DNA of 7,365 bases from Nanobdellota archaeon (GCA_013335235.1 JAAXVZ010000055.1:1-7365); one strand, 5' to 3'; counted from the stretch's first letter, positions 1 to 6,337 are shown. Made by a program: numbers and translations. The notes: generated by a model not told the origin, from the sequence alone.

Positions 1-1
1 C

Positions 2-202
2 GAGGACATTGCGCACACCGAGGAAGGCGGCCGCAAGGCCGGAGACGACCCGTCGCGGGTCAGCAAGGCGGCCAAAGAACGCGGGCTGGATCAGGTGGGC
101 ACGCTCGGATCGGGCAACCACTTCGCCGAGATTGACGTGGTGGCCGAGATCTACGACGCCGAGGCAGCCGACGCCTTCTTTGCGGGGCTGCGGGCCGCAT
201 GA
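2..202 (+). pseudogene. rtcB: RtcB RNA ligase fragment (5' part off window, 3' truncated)
   Basis: The frame starting at base 2 reads through the left edge and ends at TGA 200-202. It carries the RtcB signature GTLGSGNHF (codons at 95-121), preceded by the family-typical segments AHTEEGG and KERG and followed by EIYDAEAADAF. RtcB is the GTP- and Mn-dependent 3'-phosphate RNA ligase used in tRNA splicing and RNA repair; the Asn-His of GSGNHF contact guanylate and metal. RtcB normally continues for about 200 or more residues past this motif, including the GSRGLGHQ segment and the guanylylated histidine. None of that is seen in any frame after 202, so the piece cannot be functional as written. 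It is very GC-rich (about 72% in the first 60 bases) and unlike every other gene here, suggesting another genome as source. Family assignment is firm; the reason for truncation (chimeric assembly, transfer scar or frameshift) is open. Confidence 0.8.
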
Positions 203-242
203 CCAGCGGATCGGTGCCCGCGTCAACGGCGCTGCCCGTGGC

Positions 243-252
243 AGGTGAGGAG
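243..252 (+). promoter_or_regulatory. Ribosome binding site of trpB
   Basis: AGGTGAGGAG lies 9 nt before the ATG at 262 and matches the GGTGA-type sites seen before other genes in this window. It supports the ATG start. No TATA-like element is visible upstream because the DNA there is the GC-rich RtcB segment, so the native trpB promoter is probably missing. If the left end is chimeric, the junction most likely falls just before this site. Confidence 0.65.
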
Positions 253-261
253 AACGCTTAA

Positions 262-1449
262 ATGCCAACCACTGTCAGCTCTACCAAATTTGGCGCATAT
301 GGCGGGCAGTATGTGCCGCCTGAACTGAAAAAAGTCTTAGATAATCTGGATAGGGAGCTGAAACTAGCCCTGAAGGACAGCAAGTTCAAGAAAGATTACA
401 AAAAGTTGATGGCAGATTATGTCGGCAGGCCTTCGCCGCTCTATCTTGCGGAGAACCTGAGCAAGGATCTTGGCGCAAGTATATATCTCAAGCGAGAGGA
501 CTTAAACCACACAGGAAGCCACAAGATAAACAATACAATTGGCCAGGCGCTCCTAGCAAAGAGGATGGGCAAGAAAAAAGTGATTGCAGAGACCGGCGCT
601 GGCCAGCATGGGGTCGCGACAGCGACTGCTGCCGCGCTTCTTGGGATGGAGTGCGACATCTACATGGGCCAGATAGATGCAGACAAGCAGAGGATGAACG
701 TGCACAGGATGCAGCTTCTTGGAGCAAGAATTATTGTTGTTTCCGGATCGCTGAAAGAGGCTGTTGATGCTGCCCTTGACGCATATGTAAAAGATATGTC
801 TGTATATTATCTTCTTGGAAGCGTTGTCGGCCCACACCCTTACCCTTTCATGGTGAGAGAGTTCCAGAAAATAATAGGAGAGGAGACAAGAGCCCAGATC
901 CTGGAAAAAGAAAACAGGCTTCCTGACTACCTTATCGCATGTGTAGGCGGCGGCTCGAATGCGATGGGCCTATTCAATGCATTCATGCAAGATAAGAATG
1001 TTAAAAAAATCGGTGTCGAGCCTGCGGGGTTAGGGCTCTCTACTGGAAAGCATGCAGCGACGCTCACGCTTGGGAAACCAGGGATAATCCATGGTTTCAG
1101 ATGCTATCTCCTCCAGGATGAGAAAGGCAATCCTGCTCCTGTCCACAGCATTGCCTCAGGGCTGGACTATCCCGGTGTCGGGCCAGAGCACAGCTTCTTC
1201 AAGGACACATTGCAGGCAGAGTACGCAACAGTCACAGATAAAGAGGCGCTTAGCGCGTTTAAGCTGCTATCAGAAAAAGAAGGGATAATCCCTGCTCTTG
1301 AGAGCAGCCATGCGGTGGCGCATGCAATCACGCTCGCAAAGGCGCATCCTGGATGCGTGATGATAATAAACCTCTCAGGAAGAGGAGACAAGGACGTTGA
1401 ATATGTCCTTGGCCTAGATAAAAACGGTGAAGAAGATGAAACTGATTGA
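262..1449 (+). CDS. trpB: Tryptophan synthase beta subunit (TrpB1 type)
   Basis: This 395-aa protein is full length for TrpB and catalyses the PLP-dependent condensation of L-serine with indole to L-tryptophan in the cytoplasm. Visible landmarks are FGAYGGQYVPPE (10-21), the PLP lysine K88 in HTGSHKINN, the catalytic glutamate E110 in ETGAGQHG, the phosphate-binding loop GGGSN (229-233), SGLDYPGVGPEH (298-309) and the C-terminal LSGRGDKD. The compact form fits canonical TrpB1 better than the longer TrpB2 class. In the segment DKQRMNVHRM (141-150), K142 appears to occupy the place of the Arg that pairs with the GLD aspartate (D301) in bacterial TrpB; this rests on alignment by eye. The last 14 nt overlap the next gene, implying co-transcription and translational coupling. 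No trpA is in the window, so the enzyme may work alone on imported indole or with an alpha subunit encoded elsewhere. Confidence 0.96.
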   Translation: MPTTVSSTKFGAYGGQYVPPELKKVLDNLDRELKLALKDSKFKKDYKKLMADYVGRPSPLYLAENLSKDLGASIYLKREDLNHTGSHKINNTIGQALLAKRMGKKKVIAETGAGQHGVATATAAALLGMECDIYMGQIDADKQRMNVHRMQLLGARIIVVSGSLKEAVDAALDAYVKDMSVYYLLGSVVGPHPYPFMVREFQKIIGEETRAQILEKENRLPDYLIACVGGGSNAMGLFNAFMQDKNVKKIGVEPAGLGLSTGKHAATLTLGKPGIIHGFRCYLLQDEKGNPAPVHSIASGLDYPGVGPEHSFFKDTLQAEYATVTDKEALSAFKLLSEKEGIIPALESSHAVAHAITLAKAHPGCVMIINLSGRGDKDVEYVLGLDKNGEEDETD

Positions 1450-1798
1450 TGACCTCAAAGACAGATTGTATGGAAAAATTACGCATTATACTGTCACAGG
1501 GATATCGACACGAAAGGAAACTGTCCGTGGCTATGTCCCTGATTATTTTGGCCATCCTATGTTCAGTTTCCCATTCACTGTTGAAGGTAATGCAGAGGTA
1601 GCTAGTATCAACCTAATATCTGAAGGAAATGCCACTTCAATAGATTTCATTGTGAATGAAACAATAGAGCCTGTTTTGCAAGGCGCACACCTCCCTTATG
1701 TGACTATTTCCAGGGACAGGCTGTCGCAGCTTAATGGAACTAGCTTTGACTCAAGGCAAAAGCAGGCAGAGTACTCGCTAAAAGGCACAGGTGGATAA
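1436..1798 (+). CDS. Uncharacterised 120-aa protein between trpB and radical SAM gene
   Basis: I do not recognise this family. The protein is small, has no cysteine, no signal peptide and no membrane segment. After a charged N-terminal helix (KLIDDLKDRL) the middle looks beta-rich, with alternating hydrophobic stretches such as ASINLISEGNA and IDFIVNETIEPVL. The frame opens at GTG 1427, but ATG 1436 is preferred because GGTGA (1426-1430) stands 5 nt before it, the spacing seen for its downstream neighbour. It overlaps trpB by 14 nt and ends one base before the radical SAM start, so the three genes form one translationally coupled operon. The C-terminal Gly-Gly is encoded by the AGGTGG binding site of the next gene, which may explain that residue pair. 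Possible roles, by position only, include a partner or substrate of the radical SAM enzyme. Confidence 0.8.
   Translation: MKLIDDLKDRLYGKITHYTVTGISTRKETVRGYVPDYFGHPMFSFPFTVEGNAEVASINLISEGNATSIDFIVNETIEPVLQGAHLPYVTISRDRLSQLNGTSFDSRQKQAEYSLKGTGG
1789..1794 (+). promoter_or_regulatory. Ribosome binding site deciding the radical SAM start
   Basis: AGGTGG lies inside the last codons of the upstream gene, 5 nt before ATG 1800. It favours ATG 1800 over the in-frame GTG at 1791, which overlaps the site itself. Confidence 0.6.
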
Positions 1799-1799
1799 G

Positions 1800-2636
1800 A
1801 TGAAGATCGTACTGATGGTGAATGATCAGAAGTCCTGCAATATAGACTGTGGACATTGCTACCTTCCGTATGCGGGAAATAGGTCGCCTGAAGACACGCT
1901 AGAGGCTGTAATAAACCTGAAGGCACAGGGACACGATGTGATAATCGCTGGCAGCGAAACTCTTGTCGACACTGGTTACTTGGAAGCATACATGGAAGCA
2001 GGCCAGGATTACTTGCTGACAAACGGGATACTATTGAACCATAAGCCAGAATTATTTGACCTGATTGAGGAACATGGCATCAAGACAATCCAGATAAGCG
2101 CGCACTTCGGGATAGATAAAGAGCTGAAGAGCGTCCCTATAAGCCTTGTCGGAAAAGTGGCTACTGAAGCAAAGTACCGCGGGTTTGATGTGAGGCTTGC
2201 GACAACAATTACATCAAAGAATTATCATGATGTAGAAAACATGTGTGGCCTTGCGTATGGAATGGGTGCTGATGAATTGAAGTTCATAAGAATGATTCAA
2301 TCAGGAAAAGCTGAGGCAGATAACGAAAATAGCCTGACACAGGAGAATATCAATATGTTTTTTGACTATGTCACAAGGACAAGGGCAAAATATGACAAGG
2401 ATGAATTCAGGATAAGTATGCATGGAAATTTCGGGCCAAGGCCAGGAAGCGCTGGAGAGTCCTTAAGCCTGAGGAATGGATATTGCCCTGCCTCAGATGG
2501 CCTTGTCGCGATAGCCCCGGACGGTGTAGTATATGGCTGCCCGTTCCTGATGAATATACCTATAGGAAGGTATGTGGAAGGGAGACTAGATATGAAAAGC
2601 ATATTTCAGGACAGGCTGGCCTGCCTTGCTAAATAA
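1800..2636 (+). CDS. Radical SAM protein with C-terminal Cys-rich (Twitch/SPASM-like) region
   Basis: The 278-aa protein begins with the radical SAM cluster motif C13-X3-C17-X2-C20 (SCNIDCGHCY), which binds the 4Fe-4S cluster that cleaves S-adenosylmethionine. The usual GGE motif after the first strand is replaced by GSE (AGSETL), and a typical strand end LLTNG follows. The C-terminal part has GYCPASDG, then DGVVYGCPF (C229, C247) and a last cysteine C275. This resembles a minimal Twitch/SPASM auxiliary-cluster domain, found in peptide- and protein-modifying members, but is shorter than full SPASM. The substrate cannot be told from sequence. The gene follows the unknown 120-aa gene by one base in the trpB operon and ends just before a T-run. 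Family membership is firm; the auxiliary cluster is an inference from Cys placement. Confidence 0.92.
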   Translation: MKIVLMVNDQKSCNIDCGHCYLPYAGNRSPEDTLEAVINLKAQGHDVIIAGSETLVDTGYLEAYMEAGQDYLLTNGILLNHKPELFDLIEEHGIKTIQISAHFGIDKELKSVPISLVGKVATEAKYRGFDVRLATTITSKNYHDVENMCGLAYGMGADELKFIRMIQSGKAEADNENSLTQENINMFFDYVTRTRAKYDKDEFRISMHGNFGPRPGSAGESLSLRNGYCPASDGLVAIAPDGVVYGCPFLMNIPIGRYVEGRLDMKSIFQDRLACLAK

Positions 2637-2650
2637 GTCCTGTTTTTTTA
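2637..2650 (+). terminator. T-run terminator after the trpB operon
   Basis: Seven consecutive T residues (2643-2649) begin 7 nt after the radical SAM stop. A T-rich tract on the non-template strand without a stem is the known archaeal intrinsic terminator form. It separates the trpB operon from the TrpRS unit, which has its own TATA-like box. Confidence 0.5.
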
Positions 2651-2664
2651 TTCCCTTTGCCTAG

Positions 2665-2676
2665 TTATATTTATTA
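2665..2676 (+). promoter_or_regulatory. TATA-like box for the TrpRS gene
   Basis: TTATATTTATTA lies about 24-35 bases before ATG 2700, so transcription from it would begin close to the start codon, giving little or no leader. A second A/T element, TTTATATT (2688-2695), is too near the start to serve as TATA box. Confidence 0.5.
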
Positions 2677-2699
2677 AGTGAGGTGCTTTTATATTGCAT

Positions 2700-4475
2700 A
2701 TGAAAATAACAGTCTCAAAAGAGCTTCTGGCCAGATATCCTACTGCAAGGTTCATCGCTGTGAAAGCGATTGGTTTCTCAAATTCCAAGGAGAACCCTGG
2801 ACTTGAAAAGGAGAAAAGAACGATAGAATCTGCACTGCAGAAAAGCAAGCTTGAAGAGAACTCTAGGCTAGAGAAACACAAGAAGTTCCACGCATCGTTC
2901 GGGAAAAGCTACCATCTCGAGTTTGAGATGAAATCCATCCAGTCTGGAAAGAAGCTTCCGACAAGGAATGTCCTTTCAGACATCTTATTCATAACTGAAA
3001 TGAAGCATACGTGCATCATGTCTGGACAGGATATTGGCACAGTGAAAGACATGGTCTTTGATATTGCATCAGGCAATGAGGCTCTGACGCTGATTGGCGG
3101 AAAAGAGCAGAAAATAAAAAAAGAGGACATAGTGTTAAGAAGCGGACCTGATGTATTGATCAGCCATCTGTTCGGGCCTGGGGATTCAACAAAGATAACT
3201 GACAAGACAGTGGATGCCCTATACCTGTTCTGGTTTGCGGAGCACATATCAGACAGGGAAATTGATTCGATTGTTCAGGATTTCAAGAGATTGCTTTCTC
3301 TAATTCAAAGCGAAAAATCAACCATAGAGACTTTTGAAGTCCAGGAAGCAGGTTCTGAATTCATAGTCACACCCTGGGACGTTAAAGGAAACATAGATTA
3401 CGATAAATTAGTCAGGCAGTTCGGCACAAAGAAGATAGATGAGCCACTCCTCAAAGATATGAAAGCGATAGCAGGCGAGGATCACTATTTCCTGAAGAGG
3501 AAGATATTCTACAGCCACATGTATTTAGATGAGATACTAAAAAGCCACAAAAAAGGAGAGAAGTTCTATCTCTACACAGGAAGAGCGCCATCCGGGCCTG
3601 TGCATCTCGGCCACATAATCCCGTGGTTGTTCACAAAATGGCTCCAGGAGAAGTTTGATGCCACCTTGCTATTTCAGATACCTGATGAAGAGAAATTCCT
3701 CTTTAAGGATAATCTCACACTGGATGACACAAGAAAATGGGCTTATGAGAACATATTGGATATAATCGCTCTCGGCTTTGACCCGAAGAAGACAAAGATA
3801 TTCCTTGATACAGAGTACGCAGGACACATGTACAAGCATGCCTGTGTTGTGTCAAAAAAGATAACATACTCTACTATAAAGAGCACATTCGGCTTTGAGA
3901 GCGACAGGAACATAGGAGAGATATTCTATACTGCGATGCAGTCTGTCCCTGTCCTGTTGCCAAGTGTAATGGAAGGGAAGAAGACCCGTGTCTTGATTCC
4001 ATGCGCAATAGACCAGGATGTCCATTTCAGGTTGACAAGGGATGTCGCAGAATCCCTTGGCTATTACAAGCCTGCTACAATATTATGCAGGTTCCTTCCC
4101 GGGCTTCAGGGTATGGGAGAAGAAGGGAAGATGTCATCATCTGCTGAGTCTACTGCTATCTATACGCACGATGATCCAAAGATTGTGAAGAATAAGATAC
4201 TGAAGTACGCCTTCTCCGGTGGCAGGGATACTGTCGAAGAGCACCGAAAACTTGGAGGCAATCCAGAAATAGATGTAGCTTATCAATGGCTTACCTTCTT
4301 TGAAGAAGATGATGCAAAGCTGGAGAAGATATACAAGGACTACAAGTCCGGAAAGCTTCTCTCAGGAGAACTCAAGATGCTCCTTGTGGATAAGATCAAT
4401 AACTTCCTAACCGCACACAGGGAAAAGAAGGAAAAAGCGAAAAAAGAAATTGAAAAGTTCATGCTACGGGACTAG
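2700..4475 (+). CDS. trpS: Tryptophanyl-tRNA synthetase with N-terminal B3/B4 domain
   Basis: The C-terminal 370 or so residues are an archaeal/eukaryotic-type TrpRS, which attaches tryptophan to tRNA-Trp. Counting from the upstream TTG 2694 as residue 1 (subtract 2 for ATG 2700): TPWDVKGNIDYDKL at 226-239, the HIGH-type motif HLGH at 304-307 after TGRAPSGP, AIDQDVHFRLTRD, and the KMSKS-type motif KMSSS at 479-483. Archaeal TrpRS is usually near 380 residues. The extra first 215 or so match the B3/B4 (COG3382-type) domain: FIAVKAIGFSNS, LPTRNVLSDI at 88-97, and GPGDSTKITDKTVDAL at 161-176, a hallmark of the family. B3/B4 is the editing module of PheRS beta, which removes Tyr from tRNA-Phe. 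ATG 2700 is used, but AGGTG (2681-2685) is 8 nt from TTG 2694 and 14 nt from ATG, so TTG is possible. The TAG stop overlaps the convergent serK-like stop in CTAG. Confidence 0.95.
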   Translation: MKITVSKELLARYPTARFIAVKAIGFSNSKENPGLEKEKRTIESALQKSKLEENSRLEKHKKFHASFGKSYHLEFEMKSIQSGKKLPTRNVLSDILFITEMKHTCIMSGQDIGTVKDMVFDIASGNEALTLIGGKEQKIKKEDIVLRSGPDVLISHLFGPGDSTKITDKTVDALYLFWFAEHISDREIDSIVQDFKRLLSLIQSEKSTIETFEVQEAGSEFIVTPWDVKGNIDYDKLVRQFGTKKIDEPLLKDMKAIAGEDHYFLKRKIFYSHMYLDEILKSHKKGEKFYLYTGRAPSGPVHLGHIIPWLFTKWLQEKFDATLLFQIPDEEKFLFKDNLTLDDTRKWAYENILDIIALGFDPKKTKIFLDTEYAGHMYKHACVVSKKITYSTIKSTFGFESDRNIGEIFYTAMQSVPVLLPSVMEGKKTRVLIPCAIDQDVHFRLTRDVAESLGYYKPATILCRFLPGLQGMGEEGKMSSSAESTAIYTHDDPKIVKNKILKYAFSGGRDTVEEHRKLGGNPEIDVAYQWLTFFEEDDAKLEKIYKDYKSGKLLSGELKMLLVDKINNFLTAHREKKEKAKKEIEKFMLRD

Positions 4476-4891
4476 GCAAGCTCACACAAAGGTACATTTA
4501 TCTTTTTGATCCTTCCAGGTATGAAGTGCTTTGTTGTCTTGCAGGGGAACAGGCATCTTGTCTCTGATATCTCCCTCACGCGCTGTTTCGACACTTCGAT
4601 CCCAGGCCTCCTGGACACGACCCTGATTCCCTTGTCTTCATAATCTACAATAAGGCAAGGTATCTTCTTTAGCCCAAGCAGTATGCAGCTATTGAGCCTA
4701 TGGTGGCCATCAAGGACAGTCATTGTGCCGCCATCTATCACTATTGGCTCTGTGAAGACACCATCTTGCCTTATCTTGCTCATCATAAATGAAAGATGAC
4801 CAGGATCTGTCTCTTCATGCTGCCTTATCTTCCCTATCTCAACTAGAGAGACGTTAGCACGCGTCCTTTCCAAAGTCTTTTTCAAAGGCAT
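4472..4891 (-). CDS. Compact SerK-like ParB-domain protein (putative free serine kinase)
   Basis: This 139-aa protein has the ParB/sulfiredoxin-like fold signatures of the Thermococcus SerK/SbnI group, which phosphorylates free L-serine to O-phosphoserine (SerK uses ADP). It shows QHEETD at 24-29, with E26 at the place of the SerK catalytic glutamate in its PHE motif, and LDGHHRL at 60-66, the phosphate-binding motif. Near the end KTTKHFIP (118-125) and INVPLCEL resemble the SerK C-terminus, which reads KTTRHVLP. SerK is about 240 residues; the insert between the DGHHR half and the KTT segment is mostly missing here, so activity is uncertain and a regulatory or DNA-binding role remains possible. 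The gene overlaps the 3' end of the upstream lyase by 38 nt. GGTGA (4896-4892) abuts ATG 4891 but stands 6 nt from an in-frame TTG at 4885, so the start may be two codons later. Confidence 0.8.
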   Translation of the reverse strand: MPLKKTLERTRANVSLVEIGKIRQHEETDPGHLSFMMSKIRQDGVFTEPIVIDGGTMTVLDGHHRLNSCILLGLKKIPCLIVDYEDKGIRVVSRRPGIEVSKQRVREISETRCLFPCKTTKHFIPGRIKKINVPLCELA

Positions 4892-6302
4892 TCACCAGTC
4901 TCTCATCCCAGCCACCTATTGGCGCAAGCTTCCCAACAAAGAACCGTAAGACTGGCGGTTCTTCTGTGAACTTAAGGCCTCCTACAAGATGCTTGTTTGC
5001 AAGGAGCCACTTCAGCCTGTCAACTGTAAATAGTACGTGCGAGATCGTGAACACACGTCTTGGCACAGCAAGCCGGAGTAGCTCTATGTCTGCAAGCGCT
5101 TCTGACCCGTCAGGATTCCTCTCCATCGATATCGTTCCACGCTCCATCCCTCTGACACCAGATATCAGGAAAAGGGCAGCTGCGAGGCTTCCTGCAGGGT
5201 ACTCGCTCTGAGGGATATGAGACAGGAATCTTTTTGCATCTACATGGCATGCGAGCCCACCTGGAGGAGTGACAACAGGTATCTTCTCTTTTATGCACTC
5301 TTCTACAAAGAACTGCACGAATGCGACAACATTCTCGACAACATTCGGCTCAGCCATCTCCCTGATTCCGACAGCCATTGCCTCCATCTCCTTGGAGGAC
5401 ATCCCTCCGTATGTGAAGAAACCTTCAAATACCGGAAGGAGCGGTTTCATCATGTTGAACAGCTTCTCATTGTTTGTTGCGATAACCCCGCCCCGGGATG
5501 AGCTGCTTTTCCTTCCAGAGAAGTAAAACAGGTCGATTAATGACATCATCTCAAGGATTATCTCTTTCACAGACTTTGACTTGAACCCTGCTTCCCTTTC
5601 CTTAATGAAAAAAGCGTTCTCTGCAATCAAGCTTCCGTCAAGTACAAGTGGCAGACCATTTTCTTTTGCAATCTTTGATACCTCCCTGAGGTTCTGCATT
5701 GAGAATGGCTGGCCGCCAAGTAGATTGGTTGTCGCTTCCATCCTTATGAAAGCGATCTTCTCCTTCCCATGTTTCCTGATAGAGGCATTAAGCTTTGCGA
5801 TATCCATATTTCCCTTGAAAGGGTGGCTGCTCTCAGTTTTCAATGCCTCATCAAGGCAAAGCTCTTCTACTACGCCGCCTGCAAATAGCACATGGACCTT
5901 GCTTGTGGTGAAATGGTAATTCATGATAACTACCTGGCCTGGCTTGATCATTGTCCGGGATATCAGATGCTCTGCTGCCCTTCCCTGATGCACAGGCAAG
6001 ATATTCTTGAACCCCAGTATATCATTTATCGCTGCCTCAAGCCGTTCCATGCTCTCTGACCCTGCGTAAGCATCATCTGCTATCATCATCGCAGAGAGCT
6101 GCCTGTCGCTCATCGCGTTTGTACCGCTGTCTGTCAGCATGTCGACAAACACATCCCTGCTTTTCAGGCAGAAAGTGTTGAACCCTGCTCCCCTGATCGC
6201 GCCAAGCCGCTCTTTCACCGGATTCAAGGTCACGTTCCTCACTATCCTGACCTGATGGCTCTCAACAGGTATTGTATTTCCGTTCGTCAATTTGATTTTC
6301 AT
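4854..6302 (-). CDS. Tyrosine phenol-lyase/tryptophanase family PLP lyase, TPL-like
   Basis: The 482-aa protein belongs to the beta-eliminating lyases that split tyrosine or tryptophan into phenol or indole plus pyruvate and ammonia. Landmarks: LTDSGTNAMSD (56-66), DDAYAGS (76-82, Y79 the general acid), HQGR (105-108), N193 in TTNLLGGQP, D222, PLP lysine K265 in FSGRKSSSSRGG, and R410, the carboxylate-binding Arg. At positions that separate the two enzymes it looks TPL-like: T132 (Asp in tryptophanase), R388 in MERG (Ile in tryptophanase), and F454 in LRFF (His in tryptophanase). Odd points against both: L225 replaces the Arg contacting PLP O3', L350 replaces the GGHA His, R264 replaces the Lys before K265, D77 replaces the cation-binding Glu, and the loop after K265 is one residue short. 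About 25 residues extend past the usual end. ATG 6302 is chosen because AGGTGA (6314-6309) is 6 nt away; TTG 6308 abuts that site. Confidence 0.88.
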   Translation of the reverse strand: MKIKLTNGNTIPVESHQVRIVRNVTLNPVKERLGAIRGAGFNTFCLKSRDVFVDMLTDSGTNAMSDRQLSAMMIADDAYAGSESMERLEAAINDILGFKNILPVHQGRAAEHLISRTMIKPGQVVIMNYHFTTSKVHVLFAGGVVEELCLDEALKTESSHPFKGNMDIAKLNASIRKHGKEKIAFIRMEATTNLLGGQPFSMQNLREVSKIAKENGLPLVLDGSLIAENAFFIKEREAGFKSKSVKEIILEMMSLIDLFYFSGRKSSSSRGGVIATNNEKLFNMMKPLLPVFEGFFTYGGMSSKEMEAMAVGIREMAEPNVVENVVAFVQFFVEECIKEKIPVVTPPGGLACHVDAKRFLSHIPQSEYPAGSLAAALFLISGVRGMERGTISMERNPDGSEALADIELLRLAVPRRVFTISHVLFTVDRLKWLLANKHLVGGLKFTEEPPVLRFFVGKLAPIGGWDERLVNAFEKDFGKDAC

Positions 6303-6308
6303 GTTCAA

Positions 6309-6314
6309 TCACCT
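6309..6314 (-). promoter_or_regulatory. Ribosome binding site of the lyase gene
   Basis: On the minus strand AGGTGA ends 6 nt before ATG 6302. It decides between this ATG and the in-frame TTG at 6308, which would directly touch the site. Confidence 0.7.
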
Positions 6315-6337
6315 AGTCAGGTTATTACGCAGATGAG

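Noticed and set aside
9..248. 79-codon open frame, Arg/Pro/Thr-rich.
   Set aside because: Shadow of the RtcB frame; GC-rich DNA keeps alternative frames open, and only the frame from base 2 shows family motifs.
199..261. Short frame starting ATG at 199, overlapping the RtcB stop as ATGA and ending just before trpB (20 codons).
   Set aside because: It lies in the GC-rich foreign-looking stretch, has no recognisable features, and is too short to support; the ATGA overlap alone is not enough.
1787..1798. C-terminal Gly-Gly of the 120-aa protein as a ubiquitin-like or leader-peptide cleavage signal for the radical SAM enzyme.
   Set aside because: The two glycines are encoded by the AGGTGG ribosome binding site of the next gene, which is enough to explain them.
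2637..2699. tRNA or small RNA gene in the spacer before TrpRS, such as a T-box-like leader.
   Set aside because: Only about 60 bases, T-rich, with no cloverleaf or stable stem seen; a T-run terminator and TATA-like box account for it.
5581..5919. 112-codon plus-strand open frame opposite the lyase gene.
   Set aside because: The minus-strand lyase shows conserved motifs through this whole stretch, so the plus frame is an antisense shadow.
4854..6302. Simple call as tryptophanase (tnaA), tempting because trpB and TrpRS are close.
   Set aside because: T132, R388 and F454 and the SGTNAMSD segment match tyrosine phenol-lyase instead of tryptophanase; the substrate is left open because other active-site residues differ from both.
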